Shown: in pieces, positions 20,412 through 27,450 of the stretch | Layout of the letters: each line of letters starts with the position of its first letter | How positions within the stretch are numbered: the first letter of the stretch is position 1 | Source: CAYFZO01 sp965223735 | Lineage (GTDB): Bacteria; Pseudomonadota; Gammaproteobacteria; Poriferisulfidales; Oxydemutatoraceae | Length of the DNA stretch: 64,000 nt | Assembly: GCA_965223735.1 (NCBI GenBank) | Contig: OZ245010.1 | Location: 1,302,001 to 1,366,000, forward strand | Direction: 5' to 3' | Notes under the pieces: model-generated | What the model saw: the letters and a program-made list of their open reading frames with translations, nothing else | The model's database searches: none | Told to the model about the DNA's origin: nothing | Translations under genes and position numbers: made by a program

Positions 20412-20907
20412 GGCGTATCTCCAGCGACTGTGGTGTCCGCTGTGCGTCGAGCCAGCGCACCGAGACCTCTATGCTGCCGCCGCGCGGGCGCAGCGACCCG
20501 TCGCCTTGCGGCAGCAGGCCGCGGGTCTTCAATAGATTGCGGCACGTCGCGTGACGCGACCAACGCCCGAGGCGGCATTTCCAGTGCGCGACGTGAAAGG
20601 CAGCCAGTTCACCGCGGCTGCACGCCACCTGTCGGCAATCGGCGGTGAGTGCGGGCGGGGCGCCGTACGCGGTGTGGTAGCGGGCAACTGCAGTCGGGTT
20701 CGCGGTGATCTTGCGCGCGATGTCGCGGGCGAGCAGGGTGGCGTGCAGACGGGCCAGCAGTTCGGTCTCCGTCGCTTCGCGCAAATGCTGCACGTGCATG
20801 AAGCCGATGACGCCCGCCGACGCCAGCGCCAGCGCCGCGAGCACTTCGAACAGACTGTGGCCACGTCCTGCCCTGCCGCGGCGTTGAGTACTCACGAGGT
20901 CAGGCAT
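20392..20907 (-). CDS. PilV-like type IV pilus minor pilin
   Basis: 171 residues from the ATG at 20907, inside the end of the FimT/FimU gene. Prepilin motif GRGHSLFEVLAALALASAGVIGFMHVQ, followed by the LREATETELLARLHATLLARDIARKI helix typical of PilV. The mature residue 1 would be His rather than the usual Phe or Met, which is unusual but does not remove the key glycine or glutamate. Several cysteines in the C-terminal part. Confidence 0.85.
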   Translation of the reverse strand: MPDLVSTQRRGRAGRGHSLFEVLAALALASAGVIGFMHVQHLREATETELLARLHATLLARDIARKITANPTAVARYHTAYGAPPALTADCRQVACSRGELAAFHVAHWKCRLGRWSRHATCRNLLKTRGLLPQGDGSLRPRGGSIEVSVRWLDAQRTPQSLEIRHALLPR

Positions 20908-21416
20908 TGTTCGAGTTCCTTTGCCCCGGCTGAGCGCAGTCTGCCGGAGCGGATGACAAAAACGCCGACCGCACGCGCCGGGTCGTTGTCGGCGCAGATC
21001 ACAAACCGGCCGTTGCCGTTGGCGCGTCCGTCCGCGCGGAAAGTGATATGTGACGCAAAAGGCGTATTGGCGCGCAGGGTCAGCCGCGCATTCAGGGCCG
21101 CGCCGTTGGTCAGCGCGGGTTCGCCGGGATCGCGGGCGCCGTTGCCGTCGCTGTCGGTGAACACGATCCAGCCTTGCTCGTAGCCGTTGCCGCCGCAGGT
21201 GTTGCCGTCCTTGCTGTGGCACAGGGTGACGTTGCGTCCGCTCCCGATCGCCGAGGCGCGCGCAAAGTGCAAGGTCTTGATCAAGGTGGCGAGCGGCTGT
21301 GACAACAGGCGCCGTTCGGACAACTGCCGGAACGTGTGGACGGATAACGTCAGTGCCGTGCCGACGAGTGTCAGCACCAGCAGCAGTTCGATCAGTGTGA
21401 AGCCGTTTTTGCGCAT
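20892..21416 (-). CDS. FimT/FimU (GspH)-type pseudopilin
   Basis: 174 residues. Short leader then NGFTLIELLLVLTLVGTALTLSV, a textbook prepilin motif. The GspH/FimT domain is evident from LIKTLHFARASAIGSGRNVTLC and GWIVFTDSDGNGARDPGE. It is the first gene of the five-gene minor-pilin operon, which sits downstream of ispH on the opposite strand just as in Pseudomonas. Confidence 0.92.
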   Translation of the reverse strand: MRKNGFTLIELLLVLTLVGTALTLSVHTFRQLSERRLLSQPLATLIKTLHFARASAIGSGRNVTLCHSKDGNTCGGNGYEQGWIVFTDSDGNGARDPGEPALTNGAALNARLTLRANTPFASHITFRADGRANGNGRFVICADNDPARAVGVFVIRSGRLRSAGAKELEQCLTS

Positions 21417-21580
21417 CCGGCGGTTTTACCGCCGATGCCGCCGGCGTGGTGCATCGGCGGGCACGAGAGGCCGTCAAAACGGGGACGGGCGGCAGGCGAG
21501 GCGCGAAAGCCCGTGCCGGGGCTTGGATCAGGGCCTGAAATTCAAGGGCTGAGGCGGAAAAGCCGGCGCCGCGTCAGAAA

Positions 21581-21661
21581 TCAGTGATAGGTCGCCATGT
21601 AAATGGCCAGAAAGATCACGATGAGGCCGACGACGATGGCGGTAATTCTGTAGATATCCAT
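21581..21661 (-). CDS. 26-residue single-span membrane peptide
   Basis: A short frame starting at 21661 encodes MDIYRITAIVVGLIVIFL followed by AIYMATYH: a single hydrophobic helix with short polar ends. It is a plausible small membrane protein, but the ribosome binding site is weak and I know no homologue. It lies between the pilin operon and the Fur-type promoter. Confidence 0.35.
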   Translation of the reverse strand: MDIYRITAIVVGLIVIFLAIYMATYH

Positions 21662-21797
21662 GTTTTGCCTATATTTTGATTGGCGACAAACGATTTTGAA
21701 GTGGTCACCTAGACAGGCGCCTGTGCACACTATAGGAAATATCGGGCGTTCAATCAAATGGCGGCGGTTGAGCCGAAGCGGTGGTCGCCGCAAGTGC

Positions 21798-21829
21798 TTG
21801 ACTTTATCAAATAAGAATTGTTATTATTT
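21798..21829 (+). promoter_or_regulatory. probable Fur-regulated promoter
   Basis: A -35 TTGACT (21798-21803) and a -10 TATTAT (21822-21827) are separated by 18 bases. Overlapping them, 21810-21828 reads AATAAGAATTGTTATTATT, which matches the 19-bp Fur consensus GATAATGATAATCATTATC at 12 positions. Fur bound here would block the promoter. A strong ribosome binding site GGAGGA precedes the ATG at 21850. The P19-type iron protein in the operon supports the call. Confidence 0.6.
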
Positions 21830-21849
21830 ACATCAACGGAGGATAGACC

Positions 21850-22626
21850 ATGAAATCATCCCTTTATCAAAGGGTTATCAATCAGCACGCGAAGCCCATT
21901 GAATTCGGCTGCCTGCTGTCGGCCTCCCTGATCCTTGTTTGCGTGGGTCAAGCGGCTGCGCATGAGCCGGGCCAGGAATCCGATCAGGTGTCGGTATGGG
22001 AGTTTGACGGCGGGTTCGGTCATCAGAGCCGCTATGTCTCCGAGGGGTCTAATACCGTTGACCACGGTGGCATCGCCACGCTTGAGCTGGAAGTTGCGCG
22101 GGAGACCGGGATCGGCGCCCTGGCCGTCGGCGTTGATTTCATCACCGGGATATCGGTGGATTTCCGCGAAACCGAGTTGGGGATCGGGTACGAGAAAGTG
22201 GTCGGTGATGTCACCGCGTCCCTGTCGTGGGTGCGGGTCATAGAAGAGGAGGAGGACGAAAAGGAATACGACACGGAATGGGTCGCCGGTTTTTCATACG
22301 ACGGCTGGGAGCACGTGACACCCAGCATCGAGTATGTCCACTCGACGGAGGCCGACGGCGCGTTGCTGGTGCTGATGCTTGAGGGCGAGGTCACGGTCGG
22401 CGGGTTGGCGTTGTCGCCTTACGTGCTCGCCGATGTGGATTATGACTATGTCTCCGAAGGCTACGACGGTCTCAACCATATTGAGGCTGGCGTCGAGTGG
22501 GAGGTGTCGCTGTCGGATGATCTCAACATGACGATCAACGCCGCTTACTCGATGGCGCAGGAGAATCTTCGCCGCGAGGATGAGGATAACGATTACTTCT
22601 GGTGGGGAGTTGGTTTTTCACTATGA
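21850..22626 (+). CDS. exported beta-barrel-like protein of an iron-uptake operon
   Basis: 258 residues with a signal peptide (cleavage near GQAAAHEP). The mature part is rich in alternating aromatic and polar residues and ends in an aromatic-X-hydrophobic pattern (WWGVGFSL), as in outer-membrane barrels; DGGFGHQSRYVSEGSN near the N-terminus looks like a first strand. No family was recognised. It is directly coupled (ATGA) to the P19-type gene and follows a Fur-like promoter, so a role in iron or copper passage across the outer membrane is inferred. Confidence 0.7.
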   Translation: MKSSLYQRVINQHAKPIEFGCLLSASLILVCVGQAAAHEPGQESDQVSVWEFDGGFGHQSRYVSEGSNTVDHGGIATLELEVARETGIGALAVGVDFITGISVDFRETELGIGYEKVVGDVTASLSWVRVIEEEEDEKEYDTEWVAGFSYDGWEHVTPSIEYVHSTEADGALLVLMLEGEVTVGGLALSPYVLADVDYDYVSEGYDGLNHIEAGVEWEVSLSDDLNMTINAAYSMAQENLRREDEDNDYFWWGVGFSL

Positions 22627-23189
22627 ACAAGCAAACAAGCTTCTTAACGCGGGTGAGCACCGCGGCCGTGTTGTGGCTGGCCACTGCATCGGCGCAATCG
22701 CTCGAGTTGGTCATCGGTGAAGAGGTGGTGGTGCCCGGCATTGTGTTCATTTTTGAAGGCGCGATCAAGGACACGGTTTCGCCCGCCGCACATCATCTCG
22801 ATGTCGCCCAGACCGACGTGCATATCGAGGCGCGCGTGAACTGGGACGAAACCGGTAAAGTGCCCGAAGGCACACCCGCGGGCGGGTTTGTGCCGTACCT
22901 CAAGGTCAACGCCGTGGTGACCAGCCAGGCCACCGGGGAGTCGGTGCACGCGACCCTGCTGCCGCATGTCAACCTGATCGATAATTTCCACTACGCACGC
23001 AACATCGCGTTGCCGTCGGCGATCAGCGACAAGTACGAGGTCGTCTTTCATGTTCATCCGCCTGGCGAGTTCGATCTGGCGTTTCACAAGGACTGGGTCA
23101 GCGCCTACGGGATGCCGCTGATGAAACCCGCGACCTTCCGCTACCGCAACGTGGATTTTGAGGCGATCGCCAAGGCGACGCGGGAGTAG
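22623..23189 (+). CDS. periplasmic P19/FetP-type iron transport protein
   Basis: 188 residues from the ATG at 22623, which overlaps the upstream stop. After a signal peptide (ending TASAQS) comes the P19 fold of the Fe2+ transport family (Campylobacter P19, E. coli FetP): IVFIFEGAIKD, QTDVHIEARVNW, VPYLKVNAVV, LLPHVNLIDNFHYARNIALP and VVFHVHPP, with the His, Glu and aromatic residues around the metal site. Family members bind copper and iron in the periplasm and feed an inner-membrane FTR1-type permease, which is not in this window. Confidence 0.85.
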   Translation: MNKQTSFLTRVSTAAVLWLATASAQSLELVIGEEVVVPGIVFIFEGAIKDTVSPAAHHLDVAQTDVHIEARVNWDETGKVPEGTPAGGFVPYLKVNAVVTSQATGESVHATLLPHVNLIDNFHYARNIALPSAISDKYEVVFHVHPPGEFDLAFHKDWVSAYGMPLMKPATFRYRNVDFEAIAKATRE

Positions 23190-23190
23190 G

Positions 23191-23292
23191 CTGGATGGCC
23201 ACGGTGGGAAAGTGCTTCAGGTCGTCAACGACGGTCTGCTTTATTTCTCTGTCAATCAGCACAAATCCAGGGTGGATCACCTTGTCTCTCAA
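23191..23292 (-). pseudogene. 5' fragment of a DUF4143-type AAA ATPase gene
   Basis: On the minus strand about 34 codons encode FVLIDREIKQTVVDDL and KHFPTVAIQ, which matches the N-terminal beginning of DUF4143 ATPases (a basic first segment and then FPxVxIxG leading into the Walker A loop). The homology stops just before the Walker A motif, at the edge of the P19 gene. No upstream start with a good ribosome binding site is seen. It looks like a decayed remnant. Confidence 0.45.
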
Positions 23293-23498
23293 TGGCTTTG
23301 AATGATCCGGTTTCGGGGTGGATGGGTCAGTGCTGAGCGGCTGAAGGTGTGGAGCAATTCAGGTCTGGGGCGTAGCAAACGCCGGTTTGCATATTTGCCC
23401 GGGCCGATGTATCATTATGATACATTGTAGAGCGAAAGAATGATGAAATTCTCATCAACCGGCGGTCAAGATCATTACAGCCAGGTGGAAGGATTTAG
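23293..23498. other. intergenic region holding the antitoxin operator
   Basis: No gene recognised. It contains the perfect 19-bp palindrome at 23407-23425 and an AAGG-type ribosome binding site before the ATG at 23499. Confidence 0.5.
23407..23425. promoter_or_regulatory. operator-like perfect palindrome (9-1-9)
   Basis: ATGTATCATTATGATACAT is a perfect inverted repeat with a one-base centre, 74 bases upstream of the helix-turn-helix gene at 23499. Antitoxin-type XRE regulators usually repress their own promoters through such palindromes, so this is the probable autoregulatory site. Confidence 0.6.
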
Positions 23499-23954
23499 AT
23501 GCTTCCTGAAATAACACGCTATCACTACGCGGAATGTGGGCTGCCTAATGTGTGGATCGAAGGTCTTTGTGTGAGAGTTGATGCAGGTGGGAGGATCATC
23601 AGGATCCCGAATACAGGAAGCCTGCACAAGTTGATCTCAACCGGGATCGTGACTTCGGAAGGCACGTTGACCGGGGCCGAGCTGCGGTATCTGCGTACCG
23701 AGATGGGGTTGACGCAAACGCAGTTGGGCGAACTGGTTCATCGCGAGCGTTTGACCGTCTCACGCTGGGAGCGTAGGGAGAGCACTTTGGACGGCGCCGC
23801 CGAGGCGTATATCCGAATACTGGCATCGAGCAAATTGGGCTTGGGCAGCATTGACCCGGAAGAAGTCAGTGGCTGGTGCCGGTTGACACTCGACAATAAA
23901 AAACCAATCCGTATAGACGCGACCGCCCCTGAAAACTATCGCCTCGTCGCCTGA
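23499..23954 (+). CDS. XRE/MqsA-like helix-turn-helix antitoxin-type regulator
   Basis: 151 residues. The N-terminal part (YHYAECGLPNVWIEGLCVRVDAGG) resembles the truncated YgiT/MqsA-type domain, but without the CxxC zinc pairs. The C-terminal HTH LTGAELRYLRTEMGLTQTQLGELVHRERLTVSRWERRES is typical of this family. Such proteins are usually antitoxins paired with a small toxin encoded just upstream; no toxin frame is present here, so it is either an orphan regulator or the toxin has been lost. Confidence 0.75.
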   Translation: MLPEITRYHYAECGLPNVWIEGLCVRVDAGGRIIRIPNTGSLHKLISTGIVTSEGTLTGAELRYLRTEMGLTQTQLGELVHRERLTVSRWERRESTLDGAAEAYIRILASSKLGLGSIDPEEVSGWCRLTLDNKKPIRIDATAPENYRLVA

Positions 23955-24070
23955 TGCAGGCTGGCTTTGCTGATTCTGGGCAGGATGGTTGTTCCATCGG
24001 TATCGTGTGGCGGTTTGACAAATGCGTGCGTTATTGCGCACGCTTCTGCTTTTAGATCAGGGTGAGCGCC

Positions 24071-24313
24071 ATGACCATACTGACTGCAACAGAAGCACGT
24101 TCAAAACTTTACAGCCTGCTGGACGAGGCGTCGGAAACTCACGAACCCATCGTTATTACGGGCAGAAGAGGTAATGCGGTACTCCTGTCGGAGAATGACT
24201 GGAACGCCATCAAGGAAACCTTGTATCTGCTTTCGGTGCCGGGGATGCGGGAGTCGATCAAGGAAGGTGTGGCGCAGAATGTAGAGGAGTGCAGCAAGGA
24301 ACTGGATTGGTGA
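24071..24313 (+). CDS. yefM: YefM/Phd-type antitoxin
   Basis: 80 residues from the ATG at 24071, placed after AGGGTG; a GTG three codons upstream is possible. The Phd/YefM N-terminal DNA-binding fold (TILTATEARSKLYSLLDEASETHEPIVITGRRGNAVLLSENDW) is complete, followed by the C-terminal toxin-binding helix (LSVPGMRESIKEGV). It neutralises the YoeB-type toxin encoded immediately downstream and should repress its own promoter. Stop and toxin start overlap (GTGA). Confidence 0.9.
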   Translation: MTILTATEARSKLYSLLDEASETHEPIVITGRRGNAVLLSENDWNAIKETLYLLSVPGMRESIKEGVAQNVEECSKELDW

Positions 24314-24573
24314 GTTGGAAAATCGTTTATACGGATCAGGCGCAAAAAGACGCAAAGAAGCTTGCTGAATCGGGATTGAAATTCAAAGCGCGGGAGTTGC
24401 TGGAGACGTTGCGGGCCGATCCGTACCAAGCATCACCGCCATACGAGAAACTGGTCGGAGATTTGGCCGGCGCTTATTCCCGGCGGATCAATATCCAGCA
24501 CCGGTTGGTTTATCAAATTTTTGATTCCAAGCGTATCGTGAAAGTCATTCGGATGTGGACGCATTACGAATGA
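24310..24573 (+). CDS. yoeB: YoeB-type mRNA interferase toxin
   Basis: 87 residues starting at GTG 24310 (VSWKIVYTDQAQKDAKKL). YoeB toxins of the RelE superfamily cleave mRNA in the ribosomal A site. The core is intact: the conserved Glu/Arg region (PYEKLVGDLAGAYSRRINIQHRLVYQI) and the C-terminal His-Tyr (MWTHYE) needed for catalysis. Coupled to the YefM antitoxin gene, so a complete and probably active module. Confidence 0.92.
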   Translation: MSWKIVYTDQAQKDAKKLAESGLKFKARELLETLRADPYQASPPYEKLVGDLAGAYSRRINIQHRLVYQIFDSKRIVKVIRMWTHYE

Positions 24574-24718
24574 GCGGGTATGGCAACGGCTTTCAATGCA
24601 GGCGCGGCCGCCTCTGGGAACTATCGTCTTGTTATTTGATGCAGGTTGGTCTTCGCCGGCCTTTTGGAGGGCCGGACTTCAGAGGCTGCATTTCGCGCCG
24701 TAGCGTCTGGTTGTGGCA

Positions 24719-24751
24719 TAAAAAGCCGCCGCCCGGAAAAGGCGGCGGCTT
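24719..24751 (-). terminator. intrinsic terminator of the left porin copy
   Basis: Read on the minus strand, AAGCCGCCGCC and GGCGGCGGCTT form an 11-bp GC-rich stem with a 7-base loop, followed by TTTTTA. It lies about 60 bases after the porin stop. The same hairpin follows the right porin copy, so the duplicated unit includes the terminator. Confidence 0.88.
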
Positions 24752-24807
24752 GAAAAGCTTGCGTCGTCCTGACGCCTCAGCCGTCCGTGGCTAAATAACG
24801 TCGATGA

Positions 24808-26139
24808 TCAGTCGAACCAGTGGACGATACCGACAGCGAACATCTCGATGTCTTCGCCTGTTACAGAACCGCCACCATTAATACCAAAGTCATAAGAAGC
24901 TGCATCATCAATACCAAAGTCATAAGAAGCTGCATCATCGTTATCCACTTCGGAATATGTCAAACGCAACTCGGTGCCGGCTGGCATCGTGTAGAACAAA
25001 CCGAGGTTGTAGGCTTCCGCCTCAGTGTTGCTTTCATCTACGCCAAAATAACAATCTGCACTATCACAGTCCCATTCATCCGCATCCATATATGAGAAGC
25101 GGAAGTCGAAGCCGTTGCCGAATACATGCTTGCCGGAAATCATCCAGGCATCACGCTCAATACCGGCATCTCCACTTCTGGCGTTTTGAATTGTGTACTT
25201 ACCAACCTTTGTTTGGGCAGCAGCATCGCATGCGTCAGCCTCAAACTCTATCTCTTCGTACATAGCACCCAATTGGGTCTTCATACCATTACCCCAATCG
25301 TGAATATAACGGCCAGCGAGACGATAGGCGCTATCATCTGATTCTTTGCAAGTGAGAGCTTCGTTGAGTTGACCATTTGACCACAAATCATCATGCTGTT
25401 CATAAGCTGCAGCCAGCCAGACCTGGCCGCCGTTGGCGAGGTTCTGCTGCCACGACACACCGGTTGACCAGATGCGTGGGTCTTGGGTGCCCTTTGCCGC
25501 ATTGGTATCAGTGCCGCTGCCTTCAGTCACCGCAATACGGAACTGAAAGCCGTCGCGGGCATGGGAAGCCATATCCGACGTGTTCGGCCAGACATACTGA
25601 ACGACACCTTCCTGACGGCGGTTGAATGCGAGCACACCGTAAGTGCTGGTGAAGTCAGTGCCTTTGCTGAAACTGCCGTTGTAGAACAGCGATTCCAATC
25701 CCCCTAGACCAAGGTTGCCCATGATGCTGGTGTGTGAATCGGCGCCGGCATCGTAGAACGGGTCTATCCATTGGGCGACGATCTCGTTGTACGGCAACAA
25801 CCACTGGCCGAACATGATCTCGCCCATCGTCTCGTGGCGCAGGCTGATCTTGGAATTACGGTTACACCAACCGGTATAGTTGTTCAGGCGACCCCAGTAG
25901 GTGAACTGCTCGCAACGCAGGCCAACTTGCAGACCCGGAATACCCGTGTCCATGTGTGCCATGAAGCCGATGTTGGCGGCATTGTTGCTCAAGCGATCGT
26001 ATTCACGACCTTTATCAGCATCAATATACTCATACGACCAGTTCTGCCAGCCGTAGATATTGATGTTTTCCTCGGCACCCATGCCGGCGATGGCGGACAG
26101 CGGCGCCGCCGTCAGCATCAAGGCCAGAGCCCAATGCAT
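24808..26139 (-). CDS. outer-membrane porin, left copy (probably silent)
   Basis: 443 residues of a general Gram-negative porin. Nearly identical to the right copy at 27451-28755, differing mainly in short clusters: KGTD/HPED near 155, TNAAK/NPEEK near 210, NEALTCK/DEGITCE, the stretch after FEADACD, and CDSADCYFG/CDVNTCTSA, which fit surface loops. The ATG used by the right copy is AAG here and homology ends right there, so translation would have to begin at the next ATG (MHWALALML), removing the basic residues of the signal peptide. There is no good ribosome binding site. It contains a 30-bp tandem duplication. Most likely an unexpressed cassette, but a low-level product cannot be excluded. 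Confidence 0.85.
   Translation of the reverse strand: MHWALALMLTAAPLSAIAGMGAEENINIYGWQNWSYEYIDADKGREYDRLSNNAANIGFMAHMDTGIPGLQVGLRCEQFTYWGRLNNYTGWCNRNSKISLRHETMGEIMFGQWLLPYNEIVAQWIDPFYDAGADSHTSIMGNLGLGGLESLFYNGSFSKGTDFTSTYGVLAFNRRQEGVVQYVWPNTSDMASHARDGFQFRIAVTEGSGTDTNAAKGTQDPRIWSTGVSWQQNLANGGQVWLAAAYEQHDDLWSNGQLNEALTCKESDDSAYRLAGRYIHDWGNGMKTQLGAMYEEIEFEADACDAAAQTKVGKYTIQNARSGDAGIERDAWMISGKHVFGNGFDFRFSYMDADEWDCDSADCYFGVDESNTEAEAYNLGLFYTMPAGTELRLTYSEVDNDDAASYDFGIDDAASYDFGINGGGSVTGEDIEMFAVGIVHWFD
24881..24940 (-). repeat. 30-bp tandem duplication inside the left porin
   Basis: Two copies of a 30-base unit (24881-24910 and 24911-24940) differ at one base. They encode the duplicated peptide DDAASYDFGI near the C-terminus. 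The right porin has a single unit. In-frame units like this can expand or shrink by slippage and change a loop length. Confidence 0.9.
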
Positions 26140-26198
26140 CAGTTTCTTACTCTTATGTATTTACATAGACTGCCCGCCTTTTTAAGGAGGGAATGACC

Positions 26199-27107
26199 AT
26201 GCCGATTACTGAAGCAGATGAGCGTTTTACTGTGGCGGATCTGATTGACCGCTATGTTGCAGAAGTTCTGCCGCACCAACCGTCGGTGGAGAAAAACCAG
26301 CACGCACACCTCAGGTGGTGGGAACAGGAGATCGGGGCGGTTCTGCTGGACGATGTGTGTCCCGCCCTGCTGGTTGAGTGCAGGAACAAGCTGAGCCAAG
26401 GCGTGACCTGCCGCGGCACCCGGCGCGGGCCGGCCACCATCAACCGTTATTTTTCAACCTTGGGCCGGATGTTCGCCATTGCGGTCAGGGAATGGGAATG
26501 GCTCGACGATTCCCCAGTGCGCCGACTGTCCAAGCTCAAGGAACCGCGCGGAAGGAGCCGTTTCCTGTCCGACAGTGAACGCAAACGGCTCCTGCGCGCC
26601 TGTCTTCAGTCTTCCAACCGCGATCTGTATCTCGCGGTGGTGCTGGCACTCAGCACAGGCGCGCGGCGCATGGAGATCATGGGGTTGCGCTGGCAGGAAA
26701 TTGATCTGGCGCGCGGCCTGATCATTCTGCACTTCACGAAAAGCGGCCTGAGCCGGTCAATCCCGTTGCAGGGATATGCGTTGGAGTTGGTCAGGAAAAG
26801 GCACAGGCAATGCGCCGACAGAGGCGGTCTGCTATTCCCGAGCCGCCGCGACCCGCAGCAACGCCCCGCCGATCTGAGGGTTGCCTGGGGCAACGCGCTG
26901 AAAGTCGGCGCCATTGAAGATTTCCGCTGGCACGACCTGCGGCACAGCACCGCATCGTATCTGGCGATGAGCGGTGCGACGCTGATGGAGATCTCCGAAG
27001 TTCTGGGGCACAGGACTTTGCAGATGGTGAAGCGGTATGCGCACTTGTCGGTTTCCCACACGAGCCGCGTGGTGGCGGCCATGAACCGGGAGATTTTTGG
27101 TCAGTGA
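26199..27107 (+). CDS. tyrosine recombinase (phage-integrase family)
   Basis: 302 residues from the ATG at 26199, eight bases after a strong AAGGAGG (the ATG at 26193 is too close). N-terminal SAM-like DNA-binding domain (residues 10-110) and complete catalytic domain: R156 (TGARRME), K181 (FTKSG), H245 and R248 (WHDLRH), H271 (LGHRTL) and the nucleophile Y280 (KRYAHL). All catalytic residues are intact, so it should be active. No phage or conjugation genes accompany it. It sits between the 5' ends of two inverted porin copies, suggesting that it acts, or once acted, at this locus. It could equally be a lone remnant of an integrated element. Confidence 0.92.
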   Translation: MPITEADERFTVADLIDRYVAEVLPHQPSVEKNQHAHLRWWEQEIGAVLLDDVCPALLVECRNKLSQGVTCRGTRRGPATINRYFSTLGRMFAIAVREWEWLDDSPVRRLSKLKEPRGRSRFLSDSERKRLLRACLQSSNRDLYLAVVLALSTGARRMEIMGLRWQEIDLARGLIILHFTKSGLSRSIPLQGYALELVRKRHRQCADRGGLLFPSRRDPQQRPADLRVAWGNALKVGAIEDFRWHDLRHSTASYLAMSGATLMEISEVLGHRTLQMVKRYAHLSVSHTSRVVAAMNREIFGQ

Positions 27108-27450
27108 GCGTGTCCGTTTGGTGCATCGTCTCTCAAAATCACCGTTCCACACGCCGTTTGTTGTTTCTCTGCAACAAATTGGCGGGCGGGTCAGCCCGTG
27201 TCAAGCAATTGATATCAAGACGCCATGCCTGCGTTTTCCTCTAAAATGTGCCTATCGCTTTATGGGTAGGGAAATTTTGGCTGAATTAACTTGACCGGTT
27301 GGTGTAAAACTGCAACAATCTGTTGCTTCAGTACACACCGGCGTGCGGCACAGGAGTGCCCAAGCGCTGACAGGGATGTGCAGAGTGCACTGAACTGAGG
27401 CTTGATAAAGAGCCATTTTGATTAATCAAAAAAAGAAGGGAGTTCTAACA
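27108..27450 (+). promoter_or_regulatory. porin upstream region with several dyads
   Basis: 343 bases between recombinase and right porin, AT-rich near its end. Contents: TTTGTTG (27157-27163) facing CAACAAA (27172-27178); TGCAACAA at 27170-27177 again at 27311-27318; the dyad GCAACA-ATC-TGTTGC at 27312-27326; and the perfect palindrome TTTTGATTAATCAAAA at 27416-27431, just before the ribosome binding site AAGGGAG. The porin promoter must be here. The repeated TGCAACAA blocks could be regulator or recombinase sites. No clear -35/-10 was fixed. Confidence 0.5.

Larger units (their letters stand above)
24719..26152 (-). repeat. left arm of a ~1.4 kb inverted repeat
   Basis: The minus strand from 26152 down to the terminator matches 27453-28844 on the plus strand, including the first codons, the coding region, the linker after the stop and the terminator hairpin. 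Homology stops abruptly at the start codon on the 5' side. Confidence 0.85.

Noticed and set aside
19407..20648. 413-codon plus-strand frame across pilW and pilV
   Set aside because: Lies antisense to clearly recognised pilin genes; composition is that of a shadow frame.
26193..27107. Integrated prophage
   Set aside because: Only the recombinase is present; no phage structural, replication or lysis genes and no clear att repeats nearby.
27416..27431. FNR/Anr box in the porin upstream region
   Set aside because: The half sites TTGAT and ATCAA are two bases apart instead of four.
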